Shown: positions 1-9,866, numbered from the stretch's first letter. The stretch: 64,000 bases of DNA from Mytilus trossulus (GCF_036588685.1 NC_086374.1:21940886-22004885), one strand, 5' to 3'. The notes: a model not told the origin generated them from the letters alone. A program made the numbers and translations.

Positions 1-1336
1 GTGTCAGTAAGACTTTTAAGTTCCAATATAAAATATAATTTCCAAAATGAGTCAACTGAATATTTCACATAATTGAGACAATCAGAATCTCAAAAGTAGG
101 TCATGATTATACATGTCAGGGGTACTACTTGTACAAGTTATTATTAATTACTTGAAGAAGTAATATTAATATAACTATATAAGTAAATTTAAAGCCTACT
201 TATGCAAGTGAATTTTATTTATAGGTAAAAAAATATTGGCTGAGTTGTGTCCCTTAGACTTTCAGACTTTTTTACTTGTATTTATGTAAAAAAGTCATCC
301 TATCTTCTTTTATTGAATTCTTAAGATTTCTTTGCTCTTATATAATTTAAAGTTATCTGCCCTTTGGAGATGTCTTTACTAATCACTTAAGTGTAATTTC
401 ATGGGCAATGAAAACCACATTTGTCTGTTATCTTCAGAACACTGCTCATTTACAAGCCCCAAGGAGCAATTTTTGAAGGCCTGCACAAATACTGAAGATC
501 TTTGAGCAATCAGTTTCTTTGTTGAATTAATGAGGTGAAACATTGAAACCTTAATTAAAAAATATGAGCTAACCTGGAAAAAATCTTTAAAGGCCTTATT
601 TTACATCTCAAAACTTGAGAATTTTTGAAGGATTGTAAGAAAAATGTATTTATACAACATGTACAAGTAAATTTTTGAGAAAATTAAAGGGAGTCTATTT
701 AAACATTATTAATTAACTTATATGTGTATATTTTTTGTTTACTTATTCAGGTAAATAAAAATAACTTGTACAAGTACTACCCCTGACTGCATGTTATACA
801 CTAGAATTTCATAAATGAACTTCAAATCTGCAGGTATTACTAAGACAAATGCATTCCATAAAAAGTCAAGTCAATAGTAACAAAATACATGACCAGTCAA
901 CCTGTTACTTACAACAATGTACAATTAGTGATCATGTACCAATAATCAGATCAATATCTGAAAGAAAAACTAAAAAAAACATTCTGGACTGCTTGATTTT
1001 AGAATGAGATGATTGAAATGGGTAAAACTAGGTTTCTTAGTAGCATAGTCATAATCATGATAATACATGCACAGAAGAAGGAGATACATATCATCCCTTC
1101 CTAAATTTTACAGACACCATCACAAGTTGGTTGACCGTTATGGAATAACCGTTTCACAAATGATATCGGATATGTTCATTACGTCGTAACTCCAATCCCC
1201 TTCCCTATGAGTTTGACTGTCCCTTTGGTATCTTTTGTCCCTCTCTTATATATCTGGTCCATGAACTTCAAATGCAAATTTAATCCCTTAATTCCATAAC
1301 ATTTCTCATCAACATTTAAATATAGACAGTATATAC
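1..1336 (-). other. Presumed intron of the left-edge gene
   Basis: This AT-rich stretch lies beyond the splice donor of the minus-strand exon at 1337-1415, so it is probably that gene's intron. I found no further exon of the gene here, and the next one is likely off the window. The only structured content I see is the terminal-inverted-repeat element at 116-786. Confidence 0.4.
116..786. mobile_element. Non-autonomous element with 27-bp terminal inverted repeats
   Basis: The first 27 bases (116-142, starting TCAGGGGTACTACTTG) match the reverse complement of 760-786 at 26 of 27 positions. The 671-bp interior is AT-rich without an open frame, so this looks like a MITE or foldback element. Flanking sequence also matches in part (ATACATG on the left, GCATGTTATA on the right), so the repeat may extend further with small gaps. 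I could not fix a target-site duplication or superfamily. Confidence 0.6.
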
Positions 1337-1415
1337 CCTTTCTGATAGCCTCTTCTCCAAAAGATCCCTCCTGAAATGTGTCATCAGCAAATCCTGTCTC
1401 TGCATCCTGATACAT
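1337..1415 (-). CDS. First coding exon of a probable Lifeguard/TMBIM-family protein (partial)
   Basis: On the minus strand an ATG at 1413-1415 opens 26 codons (MYQDAETGFADD..., ending SFGEEAIRK) followed by a donor site reading AAAGG|GTATAT. The exon ends in phase 1. An acceptor-like TTTGCAG ends just upstream, so the whole exon is probably 1337-1454 with a short 5' UTR. In Lifeguard/GRINA/TMBIM proteins the stretch before the first membrane helix is typically a phenylalanine-rich segment ending in IR-(R/K)-A-F-I-R-K-V, with an intron in this region. The phase-1 break fits an alanine or glycine next. These proteins have seven membrane helices in ER, Golgi or plasma membrane and restrain calcium-driven cell death. 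The membrane part is not in the window, so the call rests on a short motif; another acidic N-terminus cannot be excluded. Confidence 0.45.
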
Positions 1416-1904
1416 CTTTCAGTTTTCAGTTTTTATCTGCTAATTGTTGTAGATCTGCAAATAGAATAAAATAATAACAACAAGCTGCTATTTGAAATAC
1501 ATGTAAATATGAAAATTAGATGTGGTTTGAATGCCAATGAGACAACTATCCACCAGTGATTAATGGACGAGCATGATAACAACTATTTCAGACCATACTA
1601 CCTTCAACTATGTGCAAAATTCATTACGTGGAGTAAGATATCAAGGCCCTGCCACAAGCATGACAAGACAGAATGTGAAACAATTTAAGAGAAAACCAAG
1701 GCCCTCATTTTTTTACATAATATAAAAGTAGAAATAAAAATGGCTGATGGCAATCAACAACAACTACAAATTAAATGCATAGAATATTTGCAATTAAAGA
1801 ACCTTAATAGTTAGCACGCTCACATACCCCACGTCCCCACAGTGTCATTGGAGAAATTAACATGATTAAATAAGTGTAAAGAAAAAAAAATTATTTATCA
1901 GAAA

Positions 1905-2545
1905 AAGTATTGAGTAATAATTTCCTGTCAATATGCACATCTACATAGTATGTCCATACATGTATTATCTACAAAATTTCATGAACTTCTGTTGTGTTCA
2001 GAGGAGTTGAGATGACAAACTGTTGAAGTAGTACCAGTGTTCCCCCCAGGGCCTTTTAGAATCATGGTAAATGTGATGCTATATTTCTAAATGTGATGCT
2101 ATCTGAATTGATTTTCTTATAGATTGAGTAATGGATGTGATTCTATAGTTTTTAGAAACAAGATGGTATTTAAAATTTCTTTGTTTACCAGGATGCTACA
2201 TGAAATATCTGGGGAGAACACTGAGTACCTTAAAGCAAATAAGTTCAAAGGGGCGTAACTCCTAGAAAAAAATTTGAATCGTAATTTCCTTTCGATATGT
2301 ACATTTAGATAGTATGTCCTAATTATCTAAAAAGGTTTCATGAAATTCTGTTGTGTGGTTTCAGAGGAGTTGCGATGACAAACTGTTGCCGTAGTACATT
2401 GAAGCAAATAAGTTCAAAGGGCATAATTCCTAGAAAAAAAATTGAATCGTAATTTCCTGTCGATATGCACAACTACAAAATATGTCCTTTTCATCTAAAA
2501 AGGTTTTAAGAAATTCTGTTTTGTGGTTTGAGAGGAGGTGCGGAG
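1905..2545. repeat. Tandem repeat of about 150-170 bp, three copies
   Basis: Three diverged copies follow one another (about 1905-2034, 2228-2396, 2397-2545). Each carries a stretch like AATTTCCTGTCGATATGCAC, then ATGTCC, ATCTAAAAAGGTTT and GAGGAGTTGCGATGACAAAC. The first and second copies are separated by the 189-bp insertion at 2035-2223. There is no coding potential. Confidence 0.65.
2035..2223. mobile_element. hAT-like MITE with 5-bp target duplication AGTAC
   Basis: The element begins CAGTGTTCCCCCCAG and ends with the complement of CAGTGTTCTCCCCAG, so the 15-bp terminal inverted repeat has one mismatch. It is flanked by AGTAC at 2030-2034 and 2224-2228. The neighbouring tandem copy shows the same site unfilled (GTAGTAC running straight into TTGAAGC). 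CAGTG termini are typical of hAT elements, although most hAT families make 8-bp duplications and only some make 5 or 6. The 189-bp interior is non-coding. Confidence 0.75.
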
Positions 2546-3835
2546 ATCTTAAGAACTCAAGATTTATAAGGGTGAAAGGCCATTTTCTTTTTTAGTTATG
2601 TCCTGATGTAGAAAGGCATCATTCATGTCAGTGCAGAAAAAAAAGTATTCATGACAAAATTTCATAGAGGTCACAGATCAGGACAATTTTCTATGAGATT
2701 TATGTTGAATGACAATATTTTCTATGTTTATATTTAGTCTGTCTGACACTTGTCACAGTATTGTCCATATATATTCATGCAATAGGGGATATCATTTTAT
2801 GTTGTATAATACGGTACATTCCAGTGTATCCGCACACCTAACATTGCCCAAGACTTATAAATGACTTCACTTTGTTAAACTGATAAAAACAATAATCGGA
2901 TAATTTTGTGTGAACATATTCATGATATTCATATCATACATTTATTTCATAAAATCTTCTGTATGTCATGTATGTTTCACTGTTATGATAAGTATCACCC
3001 TTAAGATTTTGCGTAATCTAGTAATGTATGTCTAAAATAAAGATCACCTGTTATGAGAGTTCTTCAAATCAGAAAATGTCTGGTGATTTCTTGCATTCCT
3101 ACTAAATATTAGATTATTTTTAATAAAAGAAAGATTCTGTACTACGAAACATACTTGAAAATGAACCAAACAGACTGCCAGGGATGCAGGACAAAATTAA
3201 TTTCAATCCGATATAAATTTGACTTGTATGACATAAATTTATCTGATGATGAAATTATTTAACAGAAATTGGCTAATTATGGCATGGTTAATCATTGGAC
3301 TGCAGTTATTAATTTTCTCTTGAATCTATCAATTAAATTTTTTTCTGTCTATTCTGAAGATAAAAACAATTCTATAACTGTTACATCACGGACATGACAA
3401 AATCAGCTAATGGGCGATATCAGCGGTCCCACAGACAGCAGTGAATTCACTATACATACATAATTTATATCTGTACATAAAAACAAATATACAATTATTT
3501 CATTAGGACAAACTCATCAACAATAAATGGTTAAGGCTCATGGCATATTAATTACATAACTGATATATAATCAATTTAACTAAATTGTCAGTTTATTGTC
3601 TTAATTTTGTATGTAACCGTTAAATGTAAATGTGTTTGTGCTAATTATAATGTCTATTGTCTATATAAGGCCAGGGTATGAATGCCTTTTACCTTCAGGC
3701 TTCAAACAGTTATTATGGGCTACCGTTGGCGTTAGCATCAAATGGGTTGAAATTTGACAGTGACTGTCAAAATATCCTTATAATTATTCGTAAGAGGTTA
3801 TATATACACCTTATCTGGCTAATCCAGACTGACCT

Positions 3836-3992
3836 AGGCGCTTGAACTTTTGACACATACAAATGACATACAGCAATCACTTTTCCATTGTGGCGTCAGA
3901 TATTCTGTTTTATCATATTTATGACGTCAAAAATTCACAGAAATCCAGTGTGATATCCAGTAATGGCCAAACAAATAGTGATATGGTGTATT
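3836..3992. repeat. Satellite-like dispersed unit, left copy
   Basis: Contains the ordered blocks CATACAGCAATCACTTTTCC, GGCGTCAGATATT, TATGACGTCAAAAATT and CAGTAATGGCCAAACAAATAG. The same blocks recur in tandem at 63785-64000, sixty kilobases away. The unit is about 120-135 bp and has no coding potential. Confidence 0.6.
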
Positions 3993-4324
3993 GAGAGCAT
4001 CATTTTCTCTCACATACCATTTTTATATTATATATCAACATATCAACTAGCTGCAGAAACCGTGGCTCTTTAATAGGTCCTTTTGTTATTTTTTTTACTA
4101 TTTGCGGACTATAATCATATACAATGTAATAGCTACTGTTCTGCAGCTACATATCTGTAAGATACCTGTAAGATCGTTGTGGGGCTCATATGGAAGGATC
4201 CTATCCTTTTTAGCCCACCATATTTTGGTACACTTTCAAAAACTGATACAATCATCAATCCTGCATGATTTGGTGCATTATTTCACACAATTAAAAGTTA
4301 TATATAAAACTATTTGTGTCCTCA

Positions 4325-5779
4325 TCAATTTCCTAACTGATACATGACTGACTCCCAATGACGGTCTATACTAATTTTAAAGGCTTCCACAGTTTTAGAT
4401 GAAATAACTTCAACTGGTAGGTTATTCCAATCATTAATAATACGTTGTGAGAAATGTCTTAATCGAAAAGAAGTGTTACATCTAGGTTTTGCTAATTTCC
4501 AATTATGCCCACGGGTATTAGTACTGATGACAGTAAAAAATCTTTCATAAGATATATCTTCGATTCCTTTTAATATTTTGAACGCTTGTATCATATCACC
4601 TCTTCGCCTTCTGTGAGTTAGGGAGGGTAGTTTAAGTACTTTTAATCTGTCTTCATAGTTTAAATGTCGTATATCAGGAATTAATTTAGTTGCTCTCATC
4701 TGCACTTTTTCTACAGCATTAATATCTTTCTTTAAATGCGGATACCATATTGTATTTCCATATTCCACATGTGGTCGTACCAACGCAACGTATAGTCTTA
4801 AAAATGTATATTGATCTTTAAAGTTAAAAGTTCTATTAATCAGCCCAAGTATACTATTGGCTTTATTTATTTTACTTGATATATGTTGCGAAAATTTAAG
4901 ATCATTTTGAAAAATAATTCCAAGATCCTTTTCTTGTTCATCTTTAGTAATATCAATATTGTTCATAGTATAAACATTTTCAGGATTATTTCTTCCATAG
5001 TGGATTTGTTTACATTTGTTCACATTAAATTTCATGTCCCATAACTTGGACCAATTGTAGAGTGCATCTAGATCATTCTGTAAGACATCAGATTTAGAAG
5101 TAGGTGCATAAATTTTTGTATCGTCTGCAAAATTTTTTACTATAGACTTCACAACATCTGGTAAATCATTTATGAATATAATAAAAAGAACAGGTCCTAG
5201 TACACTGCCTTGGGGCACTCCACTTATTACATTTTGCCATTCAGATTTTTCCCCTTTCACCGCAACTTGTTGTCGACGTTCAGTTAAAAAGTCAGTTATC
5301 CATTCTAATATAGATCCACGAATACCGTATGAATACAGTTTCTTTAATAATCTTTTATGTGGCACTTTATCAAAAGCTTTGGCAAAATCAAGATATAATG
5401 TGTCCCAGGATATATTATTATCCATATATAATGACCAGTCTTCCATGACATCAAGTAATTGTAATATACATGATCTTCCAGAGCGAAAGCCAAACTGTGA
5501 GTCTGATAACAAATTATTTGTTATTAAATGATTAATTATTTCTTTCCGTATGACCTTTTCCAAAGTTTTGCAAACAATTGAAGTTAGACTGACCGGTCTG
5601 TAATTTCCTGCATCCAGTTTACTACCTTTATTCTTAAAAAGTGGGGTAACTCTAGCATCTTTCCATTCTTTTGGAATTTTTCCTGTGTCAATGGACTTTT
5701 GAAATATCAAAGTCAAAGGTTTTGAAAATGTATTTGCCATGCTCTTTACTATTAACGGATGAATATTATCTGGACCCAT
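4325..5779 (-). CDS. LINE ORF2, reverse transcriptase part (frame-shifted from the endonuclease part)
   Basis: This frame encodes 484 residues from a Met that is internal to the original ORF2. It contains a complete reverse transcriptase domain: the NYRPVSL block near residue 59, FGFRSGRSC near 96, LDFAKAFDKVPH near 130, GVPQGSVLGP near 187 and the catalytic FADD box at 217-220. A C-terminal region with RPHVEYGNTIWYPHLKKDI and later a conserved WNNLP block is typical of CR1-like elements. The enzyme copies element RNA into DNA at the cut target site. Its start overlaps the end of the endonuclease frame by 28 bases in another frame, which indicates a one-base loss (or two-base gain) near 5776-5782, so this copy cannot make a full ORF2 protein without frameshifting. 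The C-terminus ends normally at 4325. Confidence 0.85.
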   Translation of the reverse strand: MGPDNIHPLIVKSMANTFSKPLTLIFQKSIDTGKIPKEWKDARVTPLFKNKGSKLDAGNYRPVSLTSIVCKTLEKVIRKEIINHLITNNLLSDSQFGFRSGRSCILQLLDVMEDWSLYMDNNISWDTLYLDFAKAFDKVPHKRLLKKLYSYGIRGSILEWITDFLTERRQQVAVKGEKSEWQNVISGVPQGSVLGPVLFIIFINDLPDVVKSIVKNFADDTKIYAPTSKSDVLQNDLDALYNWSKLWDMKFNVNKCKQIHYGRNNPENVYTMNNIDITKDEQEKDLGIIFQNDLKFSQHISSKINKANSILGLINRTFNFKDQYTFLRLYVALVRPHVEYGNTIWYPHLKKDINAVEKVQMRATKLIPDIRHLNYEDRLKVLKLPSLTHRRRRGDMIQAFKILKGIEDISYERFFTVISTNTRGHNWKLAKPRCNTSFRLRHFSQRIINDWNNLPVEVISSKTVEAFKISIDRHWESVMYQLGN

Positions 5780-7446
5780 AGACTTGCTTCATTTAATAAA
5801 AGTAGATATTTTTCAACTGTGTCTTGATTGATCACAAAGTGTTCTAATGATGATTCAAAATTTCTCTCTTCAATATTAGGTATATTATTTGGATTTTCAG
5901 CAGTAAATACACTGGTAAAAAAGTCATTTAATACAGTCGCTTTTTCCTTGTCGGAAGTAGTTAAGTTCCCATTTGGTTTCATAAGGTTTGATACTGCTGA
6001 TTTTGATTTCACTTTACTTTTGACATATGTCCAAAAATGTTTCGGCTCAGTTTTAGCCTTTGATGCCACTAACTTCTCATATTCCTTTTTTGCTTTTCGA
6101 ACGTTCTCATTAGCCCTGTTTCTAGCAACTTTGTAAAAATCAAAATCTACTGTTCGTCTAGTAGCCAAGTATCTTGACCAGGCCTTTTGTTTGCGTTTTA
6201 TATTGCTCAGACAATCAAATGTTATCCATAATGGTTTAGGTTGACAACCCGGTTTAGGATAAGTTTTTGGTACATACGTTTCTACACATTTTTTATATTT
6301 TTCAGAAAATATTTTCCACATCTCACTTATGTCTTTATCTTCAAAAGAACTATCCCAATCAAAATTGCTAAAGTCTTCAGAAAAATTTTCAAAGTCACAT
6401 TTAGAATATTTATATTTCGATTTACCAGTTTCATATTCATTGAAAGAGTACAAAAAGTCAAATGTTATGGTAGCATGATCACTTAGTCCAAGTGGAGCAT
6501 CAATATTTATATTGTCAATATTGCTTTCATCTTTTGTAATAATTAAATCTAGAGTTCTACACATCTGATTTTCCCTAAATCTTGTAGGTTTATCTATATG
6601 TTGATATAGAAAATTGTCTCGTAAAGCTTCAATAAAAGTATGTTCATAATGGTCCTCAGAGTGAGGTGTAGTCCAAAAGTTCCAATCAATATCACGCATA
6701 TTAAAGTCTCCCGTTATTAAAATATTGTTAAATAATCGAGCTGCTTCATTCAAAAGTCCAATAATATTTAAACATGAGTTTTGATTTGATGGGCTTCTGT
6801 ATACTGAGCCTATCAACACAGTCTTATTGTCTTTTACCCAATTGCACCATGAAGCATCATCATAAAGCGAATTCATATGTTCATTTGGTGAGACACAGAA
6901 ATGACTTTTTGCATAAATAATAACTCCCCTTCCTGTATTTTTACTCGGATAAGCTGTATAGCCTTCAATGTTAAATAATGGAGAAATGCAATCTATATCA
7001 ATATTTGCTTTTGGCAAAATTTCTGTTATAAAAATAAAATCTGGTTTCACAACCTGTATTTGCGCTTCAAGTTCATCAATTTTATTACGTAATTGATCAG
7101 CATTGGTGTACATACACTTAACTTTGTTTACAATTAAAGGGTTAATATTTCGATCTAAATCATCAATATTATTTTGCCTGTTATCGTCCGTACTTTCGGA
7201 AGTACTATCACTTATCACACTGCCATCATTACTTATAATATCACTAGATTCACTTGCTGAATCAACATTAGAGGTACTTGCATTGTCATTTTCTGCATTA
7301 TCAAAAAAATTAACTGTAACATTTGAACTGTAACAAAAACCAACTGGAATTAACGTATTTACATGTTGTTTGATCTTTTCTGTAGAAAGTCTAGTATGGT
7401 CGAAAATTGGCAGTCTGACCTGAACCGCCACTTTCAACACTACCAT
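5752..7446 (-). CDS. LINE ORF2, endonuclease part (truncated by frameshift)
   Basis: A 564-residue frame. After a low-complexity acidic and Ser/Asn-rich leader (residues 45-105) comes an exonuclease-endonuclease-phosphatase domain from about 108 to 335. Visible blocks are MYTNAD (catalytic Asn) near 112, the FITE glutamate near 139, SVYRSPSN, ITGDFNMRDIDW and the terminal GLSDHATITF. This domain nicks target DNA to prime reverse transcription. After it comes the basic linker seen in CR1-like ORF2 proteins. The frame leaves the family sequence just before the reverse transcriptase and stops after about ten unrelated residues (LWVQIIFIR), while the proper continuation lies in the frame starting at 5779. 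The chosen Met overlaps the end of ORF1 by 56 bases in another frame; the true start could be elsewhere in the leader. Confidence 0.8.
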   Translation of the reverse strand: MVVLKVAVQVRLPIFDHTRLSTEKIKQHVNTLIPVGFCYSSNVTVNFFDNAENDNASTSNVDSASESSDIISNDGSVISDSTSESTDDNRQNNIDDLDRNINPLIVNKVKCMYTNADQLRNKIDELEAQIQVVKPDFIFITEILPKANIDIDCISPLFNIEGYTAYPSKNTGRGVIIYAKSHFCVSPNEHMNSLYDDASWCNWVKDNKTVLIGSVYRSPSNQNSCLNIIGLLNEAARLFNNILITGDFNMRDIDWNFWTTPHSEDHYEHTFIEALRDNFLYQHIDKPTRFRENQMCRTLDLIITKDESNIDNINIDAPLGLSDHATITFDFLYSFNEYETGKSKYKYSKCDFENFSEDFSNFDWDSSFEDKDISEMWKIFSEKYKKCVETYVPKTYPKPGCQPKPLWITFDCLSNIKRKQKAWSRYLATRRTVDFDFYKVARNRANENVRKAKKEYEKLVASKAKTEPKHFWTYVKSKVKSKSAVSNLMKPNGNLTTSDKEKATVLNDFFTSVFTAENPNNIPNIEERNFESSLEHFVINQDTVEKYLLLLNEASLWVQIIFIR

Positions 7447-8296
7447 GACTACTAGCTGTATTTGTCATACTAGCAGACTGACCAGAAATGTCTTTTCTTT
7501 CAACGATTTTCCCCCGGAAAATTACCAAGTTTGCATTGTTTGATGCTTTTTTTTGCCTCTCAAGCTCCCTTCTCAGCTCAGTGTTAATGTCCCTCTCCTC
7601 TTTTGTCAAGTCAGGGGTAATATAAATATTGTTCCATTTATGTACAGTATACCCATCACTGTTTTTCCTTCTTAACAATTTAGAGTTACCTAGAACTTTA
7701 TGCTTATCTACAACTGAACCAACAATTACTTTCATCAGTCTTGGTTTACTCTCATTTGGTTTACCCAATCTTATAAATGATTTAATTTCAACTTCATCAC
7801 TCTGAACAGTGTGCAATATATCTTTCAATGAAATTTCATCATCTCTTTTCTTATTATCAGTACTACAATCTGGTTCTGGGACATTATGAATTATTAAATT
7901 GCATTTTCTTTCTTCTCTGTCCCTAAAAGACTCAAAGGCTCTTTCTACTCTTTTGTCAATTTTCATATCCATGCTGGATTCAACAACTTTCAATTTTGTA
8001 TCAAGTTCTTCAAAAAGTACTCTTTGTCTCTCAATGTGTAACCCTAACTCATTTAGTTTTGGTAATACTCGGACACATCCATCACAGTTAAATGGCAAAT
8101 TAGGGGTGGACTCAGTTTTCAGTAACTCATATAATTTTGCTGAAACATGGCTACACTCTATGCAGAACCAATATCGGCATATATTACAGTTCATACATTT
8201 TTGGTTTTTCTTAAATGTTTCTTCACATTGGGCACAAGATTTGTTGTTAATTGAGGTCGGCATGGTGCCTGTCTTTGGAGTTGCTGTTTTACTCAT
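7391..8296 (-). CDS. LINE ORF1, zinc-finger and RNA-binding protein
   Basis: A 301-residue protein. Residues 21-78 form a PHD-like cysteine/histidine cluster: CAQC, then CMNCNIC, WFCIEC, H and a final CDGC. PHD-type fingers of this kind are known from ORF1 of CR1 elements. Residues about 88-130 (ERQRVLFEELDTKLKVVESS and following) look coiled-coil. From about 132 the block CNLIIHNVPE followed by IKSFIRLGK and KPRLMKVIVG resembles the RNA-recognition-like core of LINE ORF1 proteins. Such proteins bind element RNA and act as a chaperone in the retrotransposition particle. The frame is intact from Met to stop. The last 18 codons overlap the predicted start of ORF2, and the two frames differ, so ORF2 would need reinitiation or frameshifting. 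Confidence 0.75.
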   Translation of the reverse strand: MSKTATPKTGTMPTSINNKSCAQCEETFKKNQKCMNCNICRYWFCIECSHVSAKLYELLKTESTPNLPFNCDGCVRVLPKLNELGLHIERQRVLFEELDTKLKVVESSMDMKIDKRVERAFESFRDREERKCNLIIHNVPEPDCSTDNKKRDDEISLKDILHTVQSDEVEIKSFIRLGKPNESKPRLMKVIVGSVVDKHKVLGNSKLLRRKNSDGYTVHKWNNIYITPDLTKEERDINTELRRELERQKKASNNANLVIFRGKIVERKDISGQSASMTNTASSHGSVESGGSGQTANFRPY

Positions 8297-8403
8297 TATG
8301 TTTTTTCTGAATGAAATGTTAGTTAAAAAGATATGTCAATGTTGTGTTTAAGCTTTCATGGCGAAAATGTTAATTTGGTCACCAAATTTATGCAGGATTG
8401 ATG

Positions 8404-9020
8404 CAGATTTTTAAAAAAAAATTAGGGGCACAAAAAAGAACCCTTCTGTTGTCTTCGCCTGAACCGGAAGCCCCTTGAACCAATAGAACTTTTGAAACCA
8501 GTATGTGTAACTACAAAGTTTTGCATTCCATTATGTATAAAGATACAGTCAGAGATTTTACATGACACATGTAAAACTGTATACATGACCACTTTCAGTT
8601 TCATGCACATATAAATATTTAATAATATGTCATGTATGTGTTGTGTTGCCATTAATTTATTACAAAAAAACGAACTTTTCCCACTCTGCTACCTTACCAC
8701 GTATTCTTTTCTTGAAATGTCTTTTTATGACAAACAAACTAAATGTATACCAAAATCTTCAAAATAAGTATTTTTAGAAAGATGATGTTTCAGTTTTCGT
8801 TTCAGAAATAAAATTCAATACTAAAGTGTTAGTTTCGTATAAATTAATTCGAGAAATACGCATTTATTGTACTGCGATAAACAATAATTCATATATTTGA
8901 TATTTTTTCATAATAACAGTTAAATGGAAATATATGAATTTCATAAAAAATGAGAGCATTTTATTACATACGAAAATAACCGCCAAGATCCATGATTTCC
9001 GGCGAATTCAAAAGTTTTTT
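8404..9020. other. Intergenic stretch upstream of USP1
   Basis: Non-coding DNA between the LINE and the presumed USP1 promoter. I see no other gene or repeat. Short open frames here have no recognisable features. Confidence 0.4.
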
Positions 9021-9120
9021 ACACTAGGCTACTTCTACTTCTAACAGTTACACCACCGTCATTAGTTTCACTATCCTGTCACTGTTTCGAAAGCTGAGAG
9101 CTGAAGCTCTTTGGCTAGTT
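9021..9120 (+). promoter_or_regulatory. USP1: Likely 5' untranslated first exon of USP1
   Basis: The USP1 start codon exon begins at an acceptor (TTTTGTATTAG, about 11838) only 12 bases before the ATG, so an upstream untranslated exon is needed. The sequence CTTTGGCTAGTT followed by GTAAGAAAG at 9121 is a strong donor in the right orientation. It lies about 2.7 kb upstream, just after a slightly GC-richer patch (8980-9010) that could be the promoter. The exon start is not visible, and the left limit given is arbitrary. Inference only. Confidence 0.35.
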
Positions 9121-9585
9121 GTAAGAAAGTTTTATAAAAAAAAAAGCCAAACAAATTAATATGTTTCCTTGTTTTCTGATAAACTTTACCAACTCTTCAT
9201 GATAAAATAATCATGAGTCTCATGGTTATTTTTAGCAGTCTATTTCTAACACCAGCTCTCCATTAAACACACTTGACTGACTTTCTATAGTATCCCATGA
9301 GCAGCTGGTGGTTTAATGTAAACCTCTTGCTGCTGAGTTTTTCTCTTGATTTGTTATGCCAAAATTATCTAAACGTTTCACATTTGGGACACTACAAAAC
9401 TTGTGTTCTGCAGAATAAACTTATTTACACTTTGGTGTTTAGCTGAATTTTGTCTTAGAACGACCTCTTTGCTCTGAATAACCTTCTGATGTCCATATGT
9501 CAATCAACATTACTGTTTAATAATCTTATTTGCCTTCAATCTCCAATCTGTATCCATTTGCCAATTCCCGTAATTGACCCTATAA

Positions 9586-9866
9586 GGGAGCTACCATTTG
9601 ATTATTATGGGGGGGCTAGGATGAAATTTGAAAAAAATAGGCAGGACAGGAGTTTTGATTAAAAAAAAAGGCAGGATGAGACACTTGCAAAAAAAAAAAG
9701 TCAGGATGACAATTATTGTAAAAAAAAGTCAGGATAAACTAAAAAAAAAAAAGCAGGACTGGATAGAGTGAAAAATAAAAAGGCAGGAAAGAGATTACAA
9801 CTAAAAAAAAATGCAGGACAAAATTTTTCATCCTAGCCCCCCCATAAAAATCAAATGGTAGCTCCC
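9586..9866. mobile_element. PIF/Harbinger-like MITE with internal A-rich minisatellite
   Basis: The ends are near-perfect inverted repeats of about 40 bp, beginning GGGAGCTACCATTTGATT and running through GGGGGGGCTAGGATGAAA. Both ends are flanked by TAA (9583-9585 and 9867-9869). A TAA/TTA 3-bp duplication is the signature of PIF/Harbinger elements. The interior holds seven or eight diverged units of about 25-30 bp, each an A-run followed by (G)GCAGGA or GTCAGGA. It is non-coding and lies in the presumed first intron of USP1. Confidence 0.8.

Larger units (their letters stand above)
1455..4252. other. Intergenic DNA with repeats
   Basis: I see no gene here. At 1520-1560 there is a minus-orientation fragment of the common repeat whose end reads GAGAGTTGTCTCATTGGCA on the other strand. 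The tandem repeat at 1905-2545, the hAT-like insertion inside it and the satellite-like unit near 3840-3990 are listed separately. The stretch from 2546 to 3830 is AT-rich and featureless to my reading. Confidence 0.5.
4253..8403 (-). mobile_element. CR1-type non-LTR retrotransposon, nearly full length
   Basis: Read on the minus strand this is a LINE with two overlapping reading frames: ORF1 (8296-7391) and ORF2 (7446-4325, interrupted by a frameshift near 5752-5779). The pairing of a zinc-finger and RNA-binding-like ORF1 with an apurinic-type endonuclease plus reverse transcriptase in ORF2 is typical of the CR1/L2 group. The frames are long and otherwise open, so the insertion is fairly young. 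The outer limits given are those of a short inverted repeat: 8380-8403 is nearly identical, in reverse complement, to 4253-4275. True 5' and 3' ends and a target duplication were not identified. Confidence 0.8.

Noticed and set aside
5172..5531. A 119-residue plus-strand frame, and others at 5828-6486, 7103-7333 and 7899-8351.
   Set aside because: They lie antisense to the LINE frames and show no protein-like features of their own.
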